58,727 nucleotides of DNA from assembly GCA_964609965.1 (NCBI GenBank), contig CAZSTS010000013.1, forward strand, positions 1 through 58,727, given 5' to 3'. Numbering within the stretch: position 1 is the stretch's first letter; each line of letters opens with the position of its first letter. Shown piece by piece: positions 1-7,606 of the stretch. Origin of the DNA: JAHJDR01 sp964609965. Its GTDB lineage: Bacteria > UBA10199 > JADGCS01. The notes beneath the pieces are model-generated. The model made no database searches. It was not told the DNA's origin and worked only from the letters and a program-made list of their open reading frames with translations. A program made the translations under genes and the position numbers.

Positions 1-355
1 AGTCTGGGCCGTGTCTCAGTCCCAGTGTGACTGGTCGTCCTCTCAGACCAGCTACCCGTCAGAGCCTTGGTGAGCCGTTACCTCACCAACAAGCTGATGG
101 GACGCAGACTCATCTTACCGCACAACCTTAGATCAGAGGGCTGTCTTTCTTTCAAAAGCCTTTACGACTTCTGAAACGTATCGGGAATTAGCAGACCTTT
201 CGGTTTGTTGTCCCCGTCAGTAAGGTAGATTATCTACGTGTTACTCACCCGTGCGCCACTGTACTCGCTCCCCGAAGGGAACTTTCTCGTTCGACTTGCA
301 TGTGTTAAGCATGCCGCCAGCGTTCGTTCTGAGCCAGAATCAAACTCTCCAGTTA
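1..355 (-). rRNA. rrs: 16S ribosomal RNA, 5' end (partial)
   Basis: The minus strand carries the start of small-subunit rRNA. The universal AGAGTTTGAT..TGGCTCAG site is at 348-329, followed by the conserved GCGGCATGCTTAACACATG block and, near the window edge, the GACTGAGACACGGCCCAGACT region. The mature 5' end is placed at about 355 by counting back from the conserved position 8. The gene runs off the left edge, so only roughly the first 355 nt are present. The sequence is typical of a Gram-negative bacterium, but I cannot place it to phylum without a search. Confidence 0.97.
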
Positions 356-560
356 AATTCTGATTTGAGTGTCGACCTCTAAAAGAGGTCGCTCAAAAAA
401 ATTGTTAGGTCATTGTCTCACCTAGTGTAGCCTTTTAGAACACGAAAAAAATCCGCCTTCGTCAAAACTACGGCGGACAATGCCCGCTCATATTTGTTAG
501 TCATTCTGTTATTTAATTATCAAAGATCCAACTTACGTAACAAAGCTCCTCTTCGTCGCT
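356..560 (-). promoter_or_regulatory. rrn leader: boxA-like element and processing hairpins
   Basis: Reading toward the 16S gene, the leader contains GGATCTTTGATAATTAA (529-513), which resembles the boxA antitermination element of rRNA leaders. Next comes a hairpin TCCGCC..GGCGGA (477-452) of the same class as the intergenic palindromes elsewhere in this window. A perfect stem AGAGGTCG/CGACCTCT follows (391-373), just before the mature 5' end, in the position expected for a processing stem. No coding region is visible between 356 and 1032. Confidence 0.5.
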
Positions 561-763
561 TTGTCTTCTATTTCAATCTAACGCACTTATTTGTCCTCGT
601 AATACTCGGACACGTTTTTTAGTCCAAAAGGACTCGCCCCGCTATCACCTAGCAGGTTGTAGTGCAAATGATTTTTCACATTTTTTAAAGATTTCGCTAA
701 AAGCCCTGATGGCCTTTAGCTAGCAAAGAGGAAAGGCTAAACTTTCATATGCAAACGTCCGGC

Positions 764-792
764 TTAACTACACTATTCTATAATGGTGTCAA
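764..792 (-). promoter_or_regulatory. candidate rRNA operon promoter
   Basis: A perfect -35 hexamer TTGACA lies at 792-787 on the minus strand. The -10 region 16-17 nt downstream (around 770-764) is poor. An alternative TAGAAT hexamer at 780-775 lacks a good -35 at the right distance. The assignment rests on the -35 and on the position about 430 nt upstream of 16S. Confidence 0.35.
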
Positions 793-831
793 CAGTAATT
801 ATGGGAAAAATGAAAAAAAATGAGGGCTTTT

Positions 832-971
832 ACGTCTAGCGTCTAGAGTCTCGCGTCTAGTGGAAAAAACTATCGATTATTGTTTACCCTGAGTACAGTC
901 GAAGGGCCTATCGTCAATCGCATCCCGCGACCCTGCGAACCAGCGATCCTGCGACCCCTCGACCCCCTGAC
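832..971. repeat. permuted-word intergenic repeats
   Basis: Two clusters of near-repeated short words occur here. One is a GTCTAG/AGTCT type at 832-862. The other is a CCCGCGACC/CCTGCGAACC/GATCCTGCG type at 921-971. Between them is a CCTGAGTACAGTCGAAGGG block (887-906). An open frame runs through this region into the pilin-like gene but is evidently repeat-derived. Similar clusters recur throughout the window. Confidence 0.6.
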
Positions 972-1032
972 CTATAACTTCACCACATCGATCTTGATAT
1001 TTCCTCAAACTCCCATTAAAGCGAAATGCCTT

Positions 1033-1458
1033 ATGATTAAACTCAATCAATCAGGCTTTACCCTAAAGGAATTACTCATTGTTTTTATTGTTATTGGTAT
1101 TCTCTGCGCTGGATCCATTCCCCTCTTCCACAAACTACAAAAGGACATGCACCTAAGACGTGTTCAAAAAACAGTTACCCGAGTGCAAAAAGCCATCCAT
1201 AAATACACAGCACCAGACACAAAACAATACCCAGCCACACTCGATATTTCTCCTGTGAATGAAGTTTGCAATGGTTGCTTTAATCTGGTTTTGACAAGAG
1301 GACTTATTGATAAAGGTTGGTTTAAGTTATCGAACGAGGAATATCTCTATTCTCCATTAAGCACAGACAAACTTGACGAAGTCCTCAAACACCCCCACCA
1401 ATTTAGAATTCTTTATAATAATAAGACAGGGACTTTATCTTTTGTGGAGATGAAGTGA
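1033..1458 (+). CDS. type IV pilin-like / pseudopilin protein
   Basis: This 141-residue protein has a class III prepilin leader: a short basic leader MIKLNQSG, then F-T-L-K-E with Glu at +5, followed by a ~20-residue hydrophobic helix (LLIVFIVIGILCAGSIPLF). That is the pattern cut by the prepilin peptidase and assembled by type IV pilus or type II secretion machinery. The C-terminal domain is short and contains a CNGC pair. I start at 1033 because the upstream in-frame extension (from 880) is encoded by intergenic repeats and would bury the leader. No clear Shine-Dalgarno is visible. No other pilus genes are in view, so it may be an orphan minor pilin or a general secretion pseudopilin. Confidence 0.75.
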   Translation: MIKLNQSGFTLKELLIVFIVIGILCAGSIPLFHKLQKDMHLRRVQKTVTRVQKAIHKYTAPDTKQYPATLDISPVNEVCNGCFNLVLTRGLIDKGWFKLSNEEYLYSPLSTDKLDEVLKHPHQFRILYNNKTGTLSFVEMK

Positions 1459-1492
1459 TTAGGTAAATGAGTCTAAACCTCTTGATAGATGT

Positions 1493-2506
1493 TTAGAAAG
1501 TTGGGCAACTCATAGTATCGCCAGATTCAAAATTAAGAAATTTCATCTGATCAATTTTAACAATCCAAGATGTTGCACCGTCTTCGATTGATGACATATT
1601 CATATTAACAATAGTTTCTGCATTTTCTGTCATCGTATAACTTGATGGCATACTCAGCGCTGTCCAAGTCTCGCCATCACTGCTCTGGAACGCGCTCATA
1701 GTTTGCCCGCTTCTAATCCAACAAAGATAAAAATCGTCCACTGTGGGGGTTACAGAATCCGCATTTTCAAGATTCTCTTCATCGCCTAGAGGTTGGAAGT
1801 AGACATTCATACCACCAGTACCAAGTATTATTCCCATCACATTTGATTCAGCAGCTGATGAATCTTGTACTCCAAAAATAAAAAGGGCATTGGCACTTCT
1901 GTTATCTAAATCAGCATCACTCATATGAATAGCAGCACTAAACATGGTGTCTTCTAATGTTTTACTTATGATCACACCAGTACTTGTAGACTGATAAGTA
2001 GCAACAAGCTCGCCATCAGATACCGTGAGATTAGTGACACCATCGGTTACATCCAAGCAATCAGAGATGATGGTACCATTAAAACCATCATCCAGGGTTG
2101 ATATTGTTCCAGTAAAGGCAGAAGCCAAAGCGTTTCCTGCTGCATCTGTCACAGCAGTAGAAACAGTTACAGTCATATTTTCTAATTCAGAACAGTCCAG
2201 ATCGCCTAATGTGCATGTCGCGATATACCCTGTTGAGTCATAGTCAACTGTTGCACAATCTGAGTCAGATGCTCCCTCTGCATTAACTGTAAACGAACTA
2301 GTCGTAATCGTACCCCCAGCCATTGCTTCTGAGAATGTGACTGTAACAGTACCTGCTGAAGGTGTTGTTTGATCTAAAGTAACTGTTGGAGCTGTAGTAT
2401 CAGAGCTATCTGTTTCTTCATCATTGATACTTCCTGTTCCACAGTGAAGTGTAAAAGCAAAGACGATAGCAATAAAAATACATAAAGTAATAATAATTTT
2501 TTTCAT
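1493..2506 (-). CDS. secreted lipoprotein with bacterial Ig-like domain and lectin-like domain
   Basis: This is a 337-residue protein. The N-terminus MKKIIITLCIFIAIVFAF followed by TLHC looks like a lipoprotein signal with an imperfect lipobox (Cys about residue 22). Residues ~38-137 resemble a Big_5/SbsA-type Ig-like domain (APTVTLDQTTPSAG, VTFSEAMAGGTI, TAVTDAAGNAL). The remainder, with YLCWIRSGQTMSAFQSSDG, resembles a concanavalin-like or DUF1349-like beta-sandwich. The layout is close to the lipoprotein at 31335-32630. A GGGGGAGAG Shine-Dalgarno precedes the ATG. It is probably anchored in the outer membrane or exposed on the surface. Substrate unknown. Confidence 0.7.
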   Translation of the reverse strand: MKKIIITLCIFIAIVFAFTLHCGTGSINDEETDSSDTTAPTVTLDQTTPSAGTVTVTFSEAMAGGTITTSSFTVNAEGASDSDCATVDYDSTGYIATCTLGDLDCSELENMTVTVSTAVTDAAGNALASAFTGTISTLDDGFNGTIISDCLDVTDGVTNLTVSDGELVATYQSTSTGVIISKTLEDTMFSAAIHMSDADLDNRSANALFIFGVQDSSAAESNVMGIILGTGGMNVYFQPLGDEENLENADSVTPTVDDFYLCWIRSGQTMSAFQSSDGETWTALSMPSSYTMTENAETIVNMNMSSIEDGATSWIVKIDQMKFLNFESGDTMSCPTF

Positions 2507-2578
2507 CTCTCCCCCATTTTTTTAAATCATTAAATAGATTTAGCACTTACGAACCTCAAAAATATCACTTAGAACTTA

Positions 2579-2827
2579 TTAATGCGCTATTTGCGTTGTT
2601 AATCTGAGAAGAAGAAATGCTATATAGCTAAATGGTTTTAAAAATCCAATTATAATAGCCGCTATAGCCACACGTCTTGTTCGTTTTTCTGCTTTGTCTG
2701 ATTTTTTTAATGAAACAAAACCCAGAATAATACCCACGATTTCTAAACCAGTGATAAAAAAGAAAACAAAAAGCCATGAAATGATACTCAAAGCTAATGC
2801 GATTTTTGATAGGCGTGATGTTTTCAT
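2579..2827 (-). CDS. small two-helix membrane protein, DUF4190-like
   Basis: An 82-residue protein with two hydrophobic segments (about 9-35 and 50-73) separated by a basic loop (LKKSDKAEKRTRR). This matches the general layout of DUF4190 proteins (alternating hydrophobic helices with 'SKIALALSIIS', 'GIILGFVSLKKS'). Its start overlaps the stop of pgeF by 4 nt (ATGA), so the two are translationally coupled. Function unknown. Confidence 0.7.
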   Translation of the reverse strand: MKTSRLSKIALALSIISWLFVFFFITGLEIVGIILGFVSLKKSDKAEKRTRRVAIAAIIIGFLKPFSYIAFLLLRLTTQIAH

Positions 2828-3519
2828 GAAATCATTCCAATAAAACTAAACTGACGTTCTTTGACGGGATTACGGCGGTGGGAAAAGAAAAGATCATCAC
2901 GTTCAAACGTGCAATAATCTAAACAGCTAACATGATCAGGGTGAATGCCAAGGCCATCCAAAACATTACGTACTGTGGACTTTAGATCTAGATGAGGCCT
3001 GGCTGCTGGAAAAGTCTGATAGCATGCTTGTTTGCCAAGTGTCTGTACAACAGCTTCAATAATCTCTGGCCCGACTTCGTAATGGTCAACCGAAATACAA
3101 GGCCCAACACCCACATACATATCTGCCACGTGACTACCCATGTGATCTGTCATCATGTGAACTGCGTTTTGAATAATGCCATCAATCATGCCTTTGTAAC
3201 CAGCATGAATCGCAGCTACCACATCTTTTTTTACATCGTAAATAAGAATAGGAACACAATCTGCAGTCTTCACACCCACAATCACATCTTTACGTTCTGT
3301 GATATAAGCATCACCTGGGGGAACGTGAACAAGATCCATATCGTGATCAAGGCAGACGATTTCGGTAGAATGAAATTGCTTGAGTGCATAAATCTGACTG
3401 GGAAGCACATTTATTTCTTGGGCAATACGATCATAGTCATTGGCAAGATCCCTTGTGGTAAAACCATGGATGAGTTTGGGAAACTGTGAAAGGGTTTCTG
3501 CTTTATAAATATTTTGCAT
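2824..3519 (-). CDS. pgeF: purine nucleoside phosphorylase / laccase-domain protein (YfiH family)
   Basis: This 231-residue member of the YlmD/YfiH/LACC1 family carries the three zinc ligands in family context: H50 in QFHSTE, C88 in KTADCVPI and H105 in AAIHAGYKG. Also conserved are GVGPCI and the C-terminal DLFFSHRR. Family members act on purine nucleosides (adenosine deaminase and phosphorolysis), and some have been linked to peptidoglycan editing. I prefer ATG 3519 (after GGGACGAG) to the longer frame that begins with TTG at 3555. It forms a two-gene unit with the downstream DUF4190-like protein through an ATGA overlap. Confidence 0.9.
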   Translation of the reverse strand: MQNIYKAETLSQFPKLIHGFTTRDLANDYDRIAQEINVLPSQIYALKQFHSTEIVCLDHDMDLVHVPPGDAYITERKDVIVGVKTADCVPILIYDVKKDVVAAIHAGYKGMIDGIIQNAVHMMTDHMGSHVADMYVGVGPCISVDHYEVGPEIIEAVVQTLGKQACYQTFPAARPHLDLKSTVRNVLDGLGIHPDHVSCLDYCTFERDDLFFSHRRNPVKERQFSFIGMIS

Positions 3520-3726
3520 AAAACTCGGCTCGTCCCTATCATATATCGTTTTCAAAAACGAACTTTTTTCTTCTTAAACCCTTGTCTTTACTTGATTTTA
3601 GCCTTAACCCCTTGATTTGTGTTTGAGATTTATAAAAAAAACAGTGAAAAATCAGGCAACTTTTGATTAAGAATAGCGAGTAGAATTACGTAAGGCATAC
3701 AATACAGAATATAGGAATTCGTTAAA

Positions 3727-5178
3727 ATGGGGGGAGCATTGACATCAATAGCCTCAGGTGGAGGCACGGCTTTAGTAGCACCAGTTGTTTTTGGCCCAGG
3801 ATTGGTTGAAGGTACAACTGCAACCACCCTTCCTTTATCAACCATATCCGAACCCAAAGCCGCTTCTGCTGCCATGCAAGACGATCAAGTAAGATTGAGT
3901 GGGGTTCAAGCTGGGAGAGGAGCAGATGCTCGAGCAGATTCCGCTGAAAGACATCACTTACACCAGCGTATCCCAGAAGATGATTTTGGTCTACCAATCC
4001 TCTGCCAAACTGAAATACCAGTTCTCCAACTTCAACTAGCTCCTCTTCTAGTCAAAGCTATTCAAGGAACAAAGGTGATCGCCATTGCCCATCATGCAGA
4101 TGCTGACGGCGTGGCAACTGCTCTTCTTATAAAAAGAGCTCTAGTTAGACTTGGCTTTCCAACTGAACGCATTCACTGTTATCCCGTTAACACTATGGAT
4201 CGCTCAATAGCACCTTGGCATCGTGAAGGCATTACAACCCTTGATCCAGCTCCTGCACTACTCATCATGGCTGATTTTATAAGCAACACTTTTGATGATG
4301 TAAGAGAGCTTAAAGCTGCCCTGCCTGATACAGATATTATCAATGTAGATCACCATGCCCTCAAAAACATCGTAGGCTGGTCTAATGCCCACGCCCTTGT
4401 AGCAAATTCACCAAGACTATACAGACCTGCTAAACCTTGGCATCTTGTTGCTAGTGGTTTTGCAAGACGCCTCTTCTTTTTATCAGATCCTAAAAAAGAA
4501 CTTCCTTTACCAGAACAGGACAACTGGCTCGAAAGAGTGGGCATGATTGGAGATCTTGTCATAAAAAAAGAATCTCCAGGACATGCAACCGATGATGAAT
4601 TCAAGGTTGCAGATATTCTGAATACCATTGGCAATGCCAGAATATTGCAAGCAGATCCCAGGCAATTAAATCAAAGACAATCTGAGCTTTTCGATTTATT
4701 AGAAACCTCCACTGATGCAAGTGATTTTATGAGGCGATTCTATTCAGAGCCTACTTATATACAACAAAGAGAACTATATGAGGCCATACAAGCTGATATG
4801 GCAAGGGCCATTGAAGGAATTAGAGCACTGACTACAAAAGAAGGCCAGATCTATCGCTATCACATCCAAGCTGATACAAATGCCTGGTGTATTGACCCTA
4901 TCTTAAAGTCCTCACTCAAATATCTTCCAAAAAATGTAACACTCATCCTTACACAAGAAGGTTTTCCTGATGTATACATGTCATCAACAGTGCCAACACC
5001 AGGAGAAGATGAAACCTTTCACTGTGGTGATATTTTACAAGAACTTGCAGCGGGACGTGGTGGTGGACACTGCCATAGAGCTGGCAGTGTACCTCAAGGT
5101 TCACAAAGTGATTTCTTAGTCCGTCTTCGTGAAAGAGTGAATGACGAAATGCGCTCATTGGGCGTGTCGGTTCCGTGA
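3727..5178 (+). CDS. DHH/DHHA1 family phosphoesterase with unusual N-terminal extension
   Basis: A 483-residue protein of the RecJ/NrnA-like DHH superfamily. Seen motifs are HHADADG at 122-128, DHH at 208-210 within INVDHHALK, and the DHHA1 signature GRGGGHCHRAGS near 443-454. These are the metal and phosphate ligands of manganese-dependent phosphodiesterases acting on nano-RNA, cyclic dinucleotides or ssDNA. About 105 residues precede the domain. The first 30 are Gly/Ala/Val-rich (GGALTSIASGGGTALVAPV) and resemble the starts of the unknown proteins at 39211, 40469 and 57273. AGGA lies upstream of the ATG. The substrate cannot be told from sequence; an oligonucleotide or c-di-NMP phosphodiesterase is my best guess. 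Confidence 0.8.
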   Translation: MGGALTSIASGGGTALVAPVVFGPGLVEGTTATTLPLSTISEPKAASAAMQDDQVRLSGVQAGRGADARADSAERHHLHQRIPEDDFGLPILCQTEIPVLQLQLAPLLVKAIQGTKVIAIAHHADADGVATALLIKRALVRLGFPTERIHCYPVNTMDRSIAPWHREGITTLDPAPALLIMADFISNTFDDVRELKAALPDTDIINVDHHALKNIVGWSNAHALVANSPRLYRPAKPWHLVASGFARRLFFLSDPKKELPLPEQDNWLERVGMIGDLVIKKESPGHATDDEFKVADILNTIGNARILQADPRQLNQRQSELFDLLETSTDASDFMRRFYSEPTYIQQRELYEAIQADMARAIEGIRALTTKEGQIYRYHIQADTNAWCIDPILKSSLKYLPKNVTLILTQEGFPDVYMSSTVPTPGEDETFHCGDILQELAAGRGGGHCHRAGSVPQGSQSDFLVRLRERVNDEMRSLGVSVP

Positions 5179-5204
5179 GGACGAATAGCGAATAGCGGAA
5201 AAAC

Positions 5205-5492
5205 CTAATTCCTCTCCCTAATTCTCTTAATCATCTTTGAAAGATTATCGTAGATATCCTGACGATGTTCGATTGAATAGATGAGAATTTGTTTTTTTTC
5301 TAAAAGAACTTTGTAAATAATCCTGTATCTTTTAAAAGCCAAAGATCGAAACCCAAACAAATCACGTTGTAAGGCTTTTCCTATATAAGAATCTTCTTTT
5401 AAGGATTCTAAAATTTCTCTAATACCTCTTTTGATTTGAGGAGGGAGTTTTTTGATTTGGTTCTTTGCGATTTCTGAGTAAATTAACTTCAT
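5205..5492 (-). CDS. RelE/ParE-family toxin
   Basis: A 95-residue basic protein with the RelE-fold pattern: MKLIYSEIAKNQIKKLPPQIKRGI, then FRSLAFKRYRIIYKVLLEKKQILIYSIEHRQDIY. The RYRIIY strand and the IEHRQDIY end are typical of the mRNA interferase/gyrase-poison superfamily. Its ATG overlaps the stop of the antitoxin gene (ATGA), the usual antitoxin-first layout. The target (ribosome-bound mRNA or gyrase) cannot be decided. Confidence 0.88.
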   Translation of the reverse strand: MKLIYSEIAKNQIKKLPPQIKRGIREILESLKEDSYIGKALQRDLFGFRSLAFKRYRIIYKVLLEKKQILIYSIEHRQDIYDNLSKMIKRIRERN

Positions 5493-5758
5493 TCGTCAAA
5501 AACCTGTTTGTGAGTAAATGTCTTGCCCTTTTTGAATTGCTTATCAGCTTCATTAAGATGATTCATTGTTTGTTGATTACTTAAAATGTCTAGGGTTTCG
5601 ATAAGCCCCTCATATTCTTCGGCACTCATCAAAACACCTGCAGCCTTACCTTCTTTTGTAATGAGAAAAGAAGAACCATCTTTTTGAGCCTGCTTTAATA
5701 GACGCATGAGCTCTTTTTTAGCTGTTGTAATGGGTAATATTGATTTCATAGAAAACAT
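5489..5758 (-). CDS. Phd/YefM-family antitoxin
   Basis: An 89-residue protein. The Phd/YefM DNA-binding N-terminus is visible (SILPITTAKKELMRLLKQA, FLITKEGKAAGVLMSAEEYEGLIETLDIL), followed by a charged, probably disordered toxin-binding tail (NEADKQFKKGKTFTHKQVF). I start at 5758 because AAGGATG lies 5 nt before this ATG; a longer frame begins at 5806. It is expected to neutralise the RelE-like toxin encoded directly downstream and to repress the operon. Confidence 0.85.
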   Translation of the reverse strand: MFSMKSILPITTAKKELMRLLKQAQKDGSSFLITKEGKAAGVLMSAEEYEGLIETLDILSNQQTMNHLNEADKQFKKGKTFTHKQVFDE

Positions 5759-5890
5759 ATTTACATCCTTTTTAATGTCCCTTATAGGATACCTTTTAAC
5801 GATCATTATTACAACCCCTTAAAGCCTTTCGCGTCACCAAGCTCTCTACTTGTTTGATTTTACTAAGCAAATGAACACATAAAAATTAAC

Positions 5891-5917
5891 ACAACTTTAT
5901 AAAAAATCAGCAGATAA
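5891..5917 (+). promoter_or_regulatory. weak sigma-28-like promoter candidate
   Basis: ACAA (5891-5894), a 15-nt spacer and GCAGATAA (5910-5917) resemble TAAA-N15-GCCGATAA and the five dyad-associated promoters described elsewhere in this window. The upstream dyad is missing, so this is a weaker relative. Confidence 0.3.
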
Positions 5918-5950
5918 TAGTGTTAGGGTTTAGGATAGCACGTAAACAGA

Positions 5951-5994
5951 GTCCGCTTTCGTCGGCCTAGGCCGACTACGGCGCGACAAGGAGA
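5951..5994 (+). repeat. hairpin repeat that carries the ribosome binding site of the next gene
   Basis: This contains the perfect 16-nt palindrome GTCGGCCTAGGCCGAC (5961-5976) inside a GTCCGCTTTCGTC..TACGGCGCGACAAGGAG frame. The same frame, with different palindrome cores, lies before the genes at 48096 (+) and 58523 (-). In each case the 3' end supplies GGAG as Shine-Dalgarno. Confidence 0.6.
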
Positions 5995-6000
5995 CATACA

Positions 6001-6501
6001 ATGAGCTATCCAGAAACTATAGAGAACAACAAAGTCACATTCTTAGCTGACACAGAAATAAGCGTGCAAACTGTAGCAAGAGATCCACTCGAAACAACAA
6101 CAACTACAATCTGCCCTGATGAATCGTGTAAAGGCCGTGAGGACTTAACTGCACTTATTCGGCGTGCGAAAACTTCTCTCTTATTTAATGCAGGTAGCTT
6201 TCCTCAAATGCAGGCCCTTTTTCGCCAAAACAATCCAGGAGGCATTCCCATGGAACGAAGCCATGAATTACGAGGCGGGCATCTCGAAACACGTAAACTT
6301 AAATTACCTTCATTTTCGTGTTCTTCTGAATCAGAAGGAAAATGTCAGGAAATTTCTTTTACGATTTATCCAGTAGAAATCGGAACAGATAATCCCTTGG
6401 ATGTTTCTGTATCTCGACAGTCTGCCCTGACACTAGCCAACCCAAATCTTGAGACGATATTTGATAGCTTTGATGCGTTTATAAAAGCAGAGGGTAATTA
6501 G
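6001..6501 (+). CDS. hypothetical protein
   Basis: A 166-residue protein with no signal peptide or membrane segment. It has seven cysteines, including CPDESC at about 39-44 and a CSSESEGKC stretch near 107-115, which could form disulfides or bind metal. I do not recognise the family. The start is well supported by AAGGAGA 7 nt upstream, inside a repeat-borne hairpin. The neighbour downstream is the AEC transporter, 80 nt away, with its own start. Confidence 0.6.
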   Translation: MSYPETIENNKVTFLADTEISVQTVARDPLETTTTTICPDESCKGREDLTALIRRAKTSLLFNAGSFPQMQALFRQNNPGGIPMERSHELRGGHLETRKLKLPSFSCSSESEGKCQEISFTIYPVEIGTDNPLDVSVSRQSALTLANPNLETIFDSFDAFIKAEGN

Positions 6502-6581
6502 GAATCCTTGCCATCCTCCCCAGCTCCGCAGTAAACTCCTTACCAGTTGATAAGAAACTAAATCTATACCAGGTTTAATTT

Positions 6582-7550
6582 ATGATTATTTTTCTCGCCA
6601 CACTCAAAGCCGTGCTTCTCTTCTTTGGAATTGGTCTTATTGGTTTTTGGATCATTGCTAAAAAGAAAGTCCCCACAAACATCCTCGATGTCCTCTCACC
6701 ACTCGTGATTGACATTGGACTACCTTGTCTTGTGTTTTATAATATTATCACGAAGTTTGATCCCTCGCAAATGCCCAATTGGTGGCACCTTCCTCTGTGG
6801 TGGGTTGGTTTTACTTTCTTTATGTTTCTTCTCACCTGGGTGACAGGAATCATTTCAAAAAAAGACCTTCGGGGTGAATTTAAGCTCTCTCTTCTCTACC
6901 CTAACAGCATCTTTTTCTCTCTCGCCATTCTCCCTGCTATCTTTGGAATATCATCTCTAATGCTTGTTTATCTTTTTCTGTTTACTCTTTTATTCCCTGC
7001 TTTTGTCTTTAACACGTACATGCTTTTTTTCAAAAAGACTAAGGACAAAGAACAACCCGTTGATTGGCTCAAACTCTTTAATCCCGTACTCATCGCAACT
7101 CTTATAGCTGTAGCCTTAAGACTCGCGAACCTTCATGCGCATATCCCAGATGTAATTATCGATATTACTAAGCACTTAGGAGCCATCACACTCCCTCTAA
7201 TCATGCTCCTTATTGGTGGCGTTATTTTCATTGATAGTGAGAAGAAAGCAAAGGTCCAGTGGGGAACTTTGATCAAATTTGTTCTTGTGAAAAACGTCGT
7301 GTTTCCAGCTGCCACCCTTCTCTTTCTTTGGCTAATTCAATTACCATTCCCCGTAGCGCTTCTCATAGCGCTCATTAGCGCAGCACCGCCCATTAGCGCT
7401 TCACCAGTCTTAGTAGAACGTGCTGGCGGCAACACATCACTTGCCAATCAAATGTTGTTAGGGAGTTTTCTTTTCTCGATACTCACCGTTCCAATCACGA
7501 TGATGATATTTAGTAGACTGTATGATTTGTCTTCTTGGATTGCTTACTAG
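6582..7550 (+). CDS. AEC (auxin efflux carrier) family transporter
   Basis: A 322-residue integral membrane protein with about ten hydrophobic helices in two five-helix halves, as in the AEC/BART superfamily. Typical features are the intramembrane prolines and asparagines (IGLPCLVFYNIIT; YPNSIFFSLAILPAIFG in half one; AITLPLIMLLIGG and ISAAPPISASPVLVERAGGN in half two). Bacterial members move organic acids such as malate or are uncharacterised. Substrate unknown. The stop TAG lies at the start of a CTAGCTACGAGATACGAG repeat cluster. Confidence 0.88.
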   Translation: MIIFLATLKAVLLFFGIGLIGFWIIAKKKVPTNILDVLSPLVIDIGLPCLVFYNIITKFDPSQMPNWWHLPLWWVGFTFFMFLLTWVTGIISKKDLRGEFKLSLLYPNSIFFSLAILPAIFGISSLMLVYLFLFTLLFPAFVFNTYMLFFKKTKDKEQPVDWLKLFNPVLIATLIAVALRLANLHAHIPDVIIDITKHLGAITLPLIMLLIGGVIFIDSEKKAKVQWGTLIKFVLVKNVVFPAATLLFLWLIQLPFPVALLIALISAAPPISASPVLVERAGGNTSLANQMLLGSFLFSILTVPITMMIFSRLYDLSSWIAY

Positions 7551-7606
7551 CTACGAGATACGAGCTACAAGTTTTACGCTAGACTCTAGACTCCAGACGC
7601 TAGACC
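7551..7606. repeat. permuted-word intergenic repeat cluster
   Basis: Words of the type CTACGAG/ATACGAG/CTACAAG and TAGACTCTAGACTCCAGACGCTAGAC occupy the gap between the convergent AEC transporter and delta-60 genes. Confidence 0.6.

Noticed and set aside
880..1032. Longer start for the pilin-like gene
   Set aside because: The added residues are encoded by word repeats and would place 50 residues before the prepilin leader, which would block processing.
5205..5758. Prophage or larger mobile island around the RelE/Phd pair
   Set aside because: No integrase, phage gene or attachment-site repeat is visible; it is a stand-alone toxin-antitoxin module.
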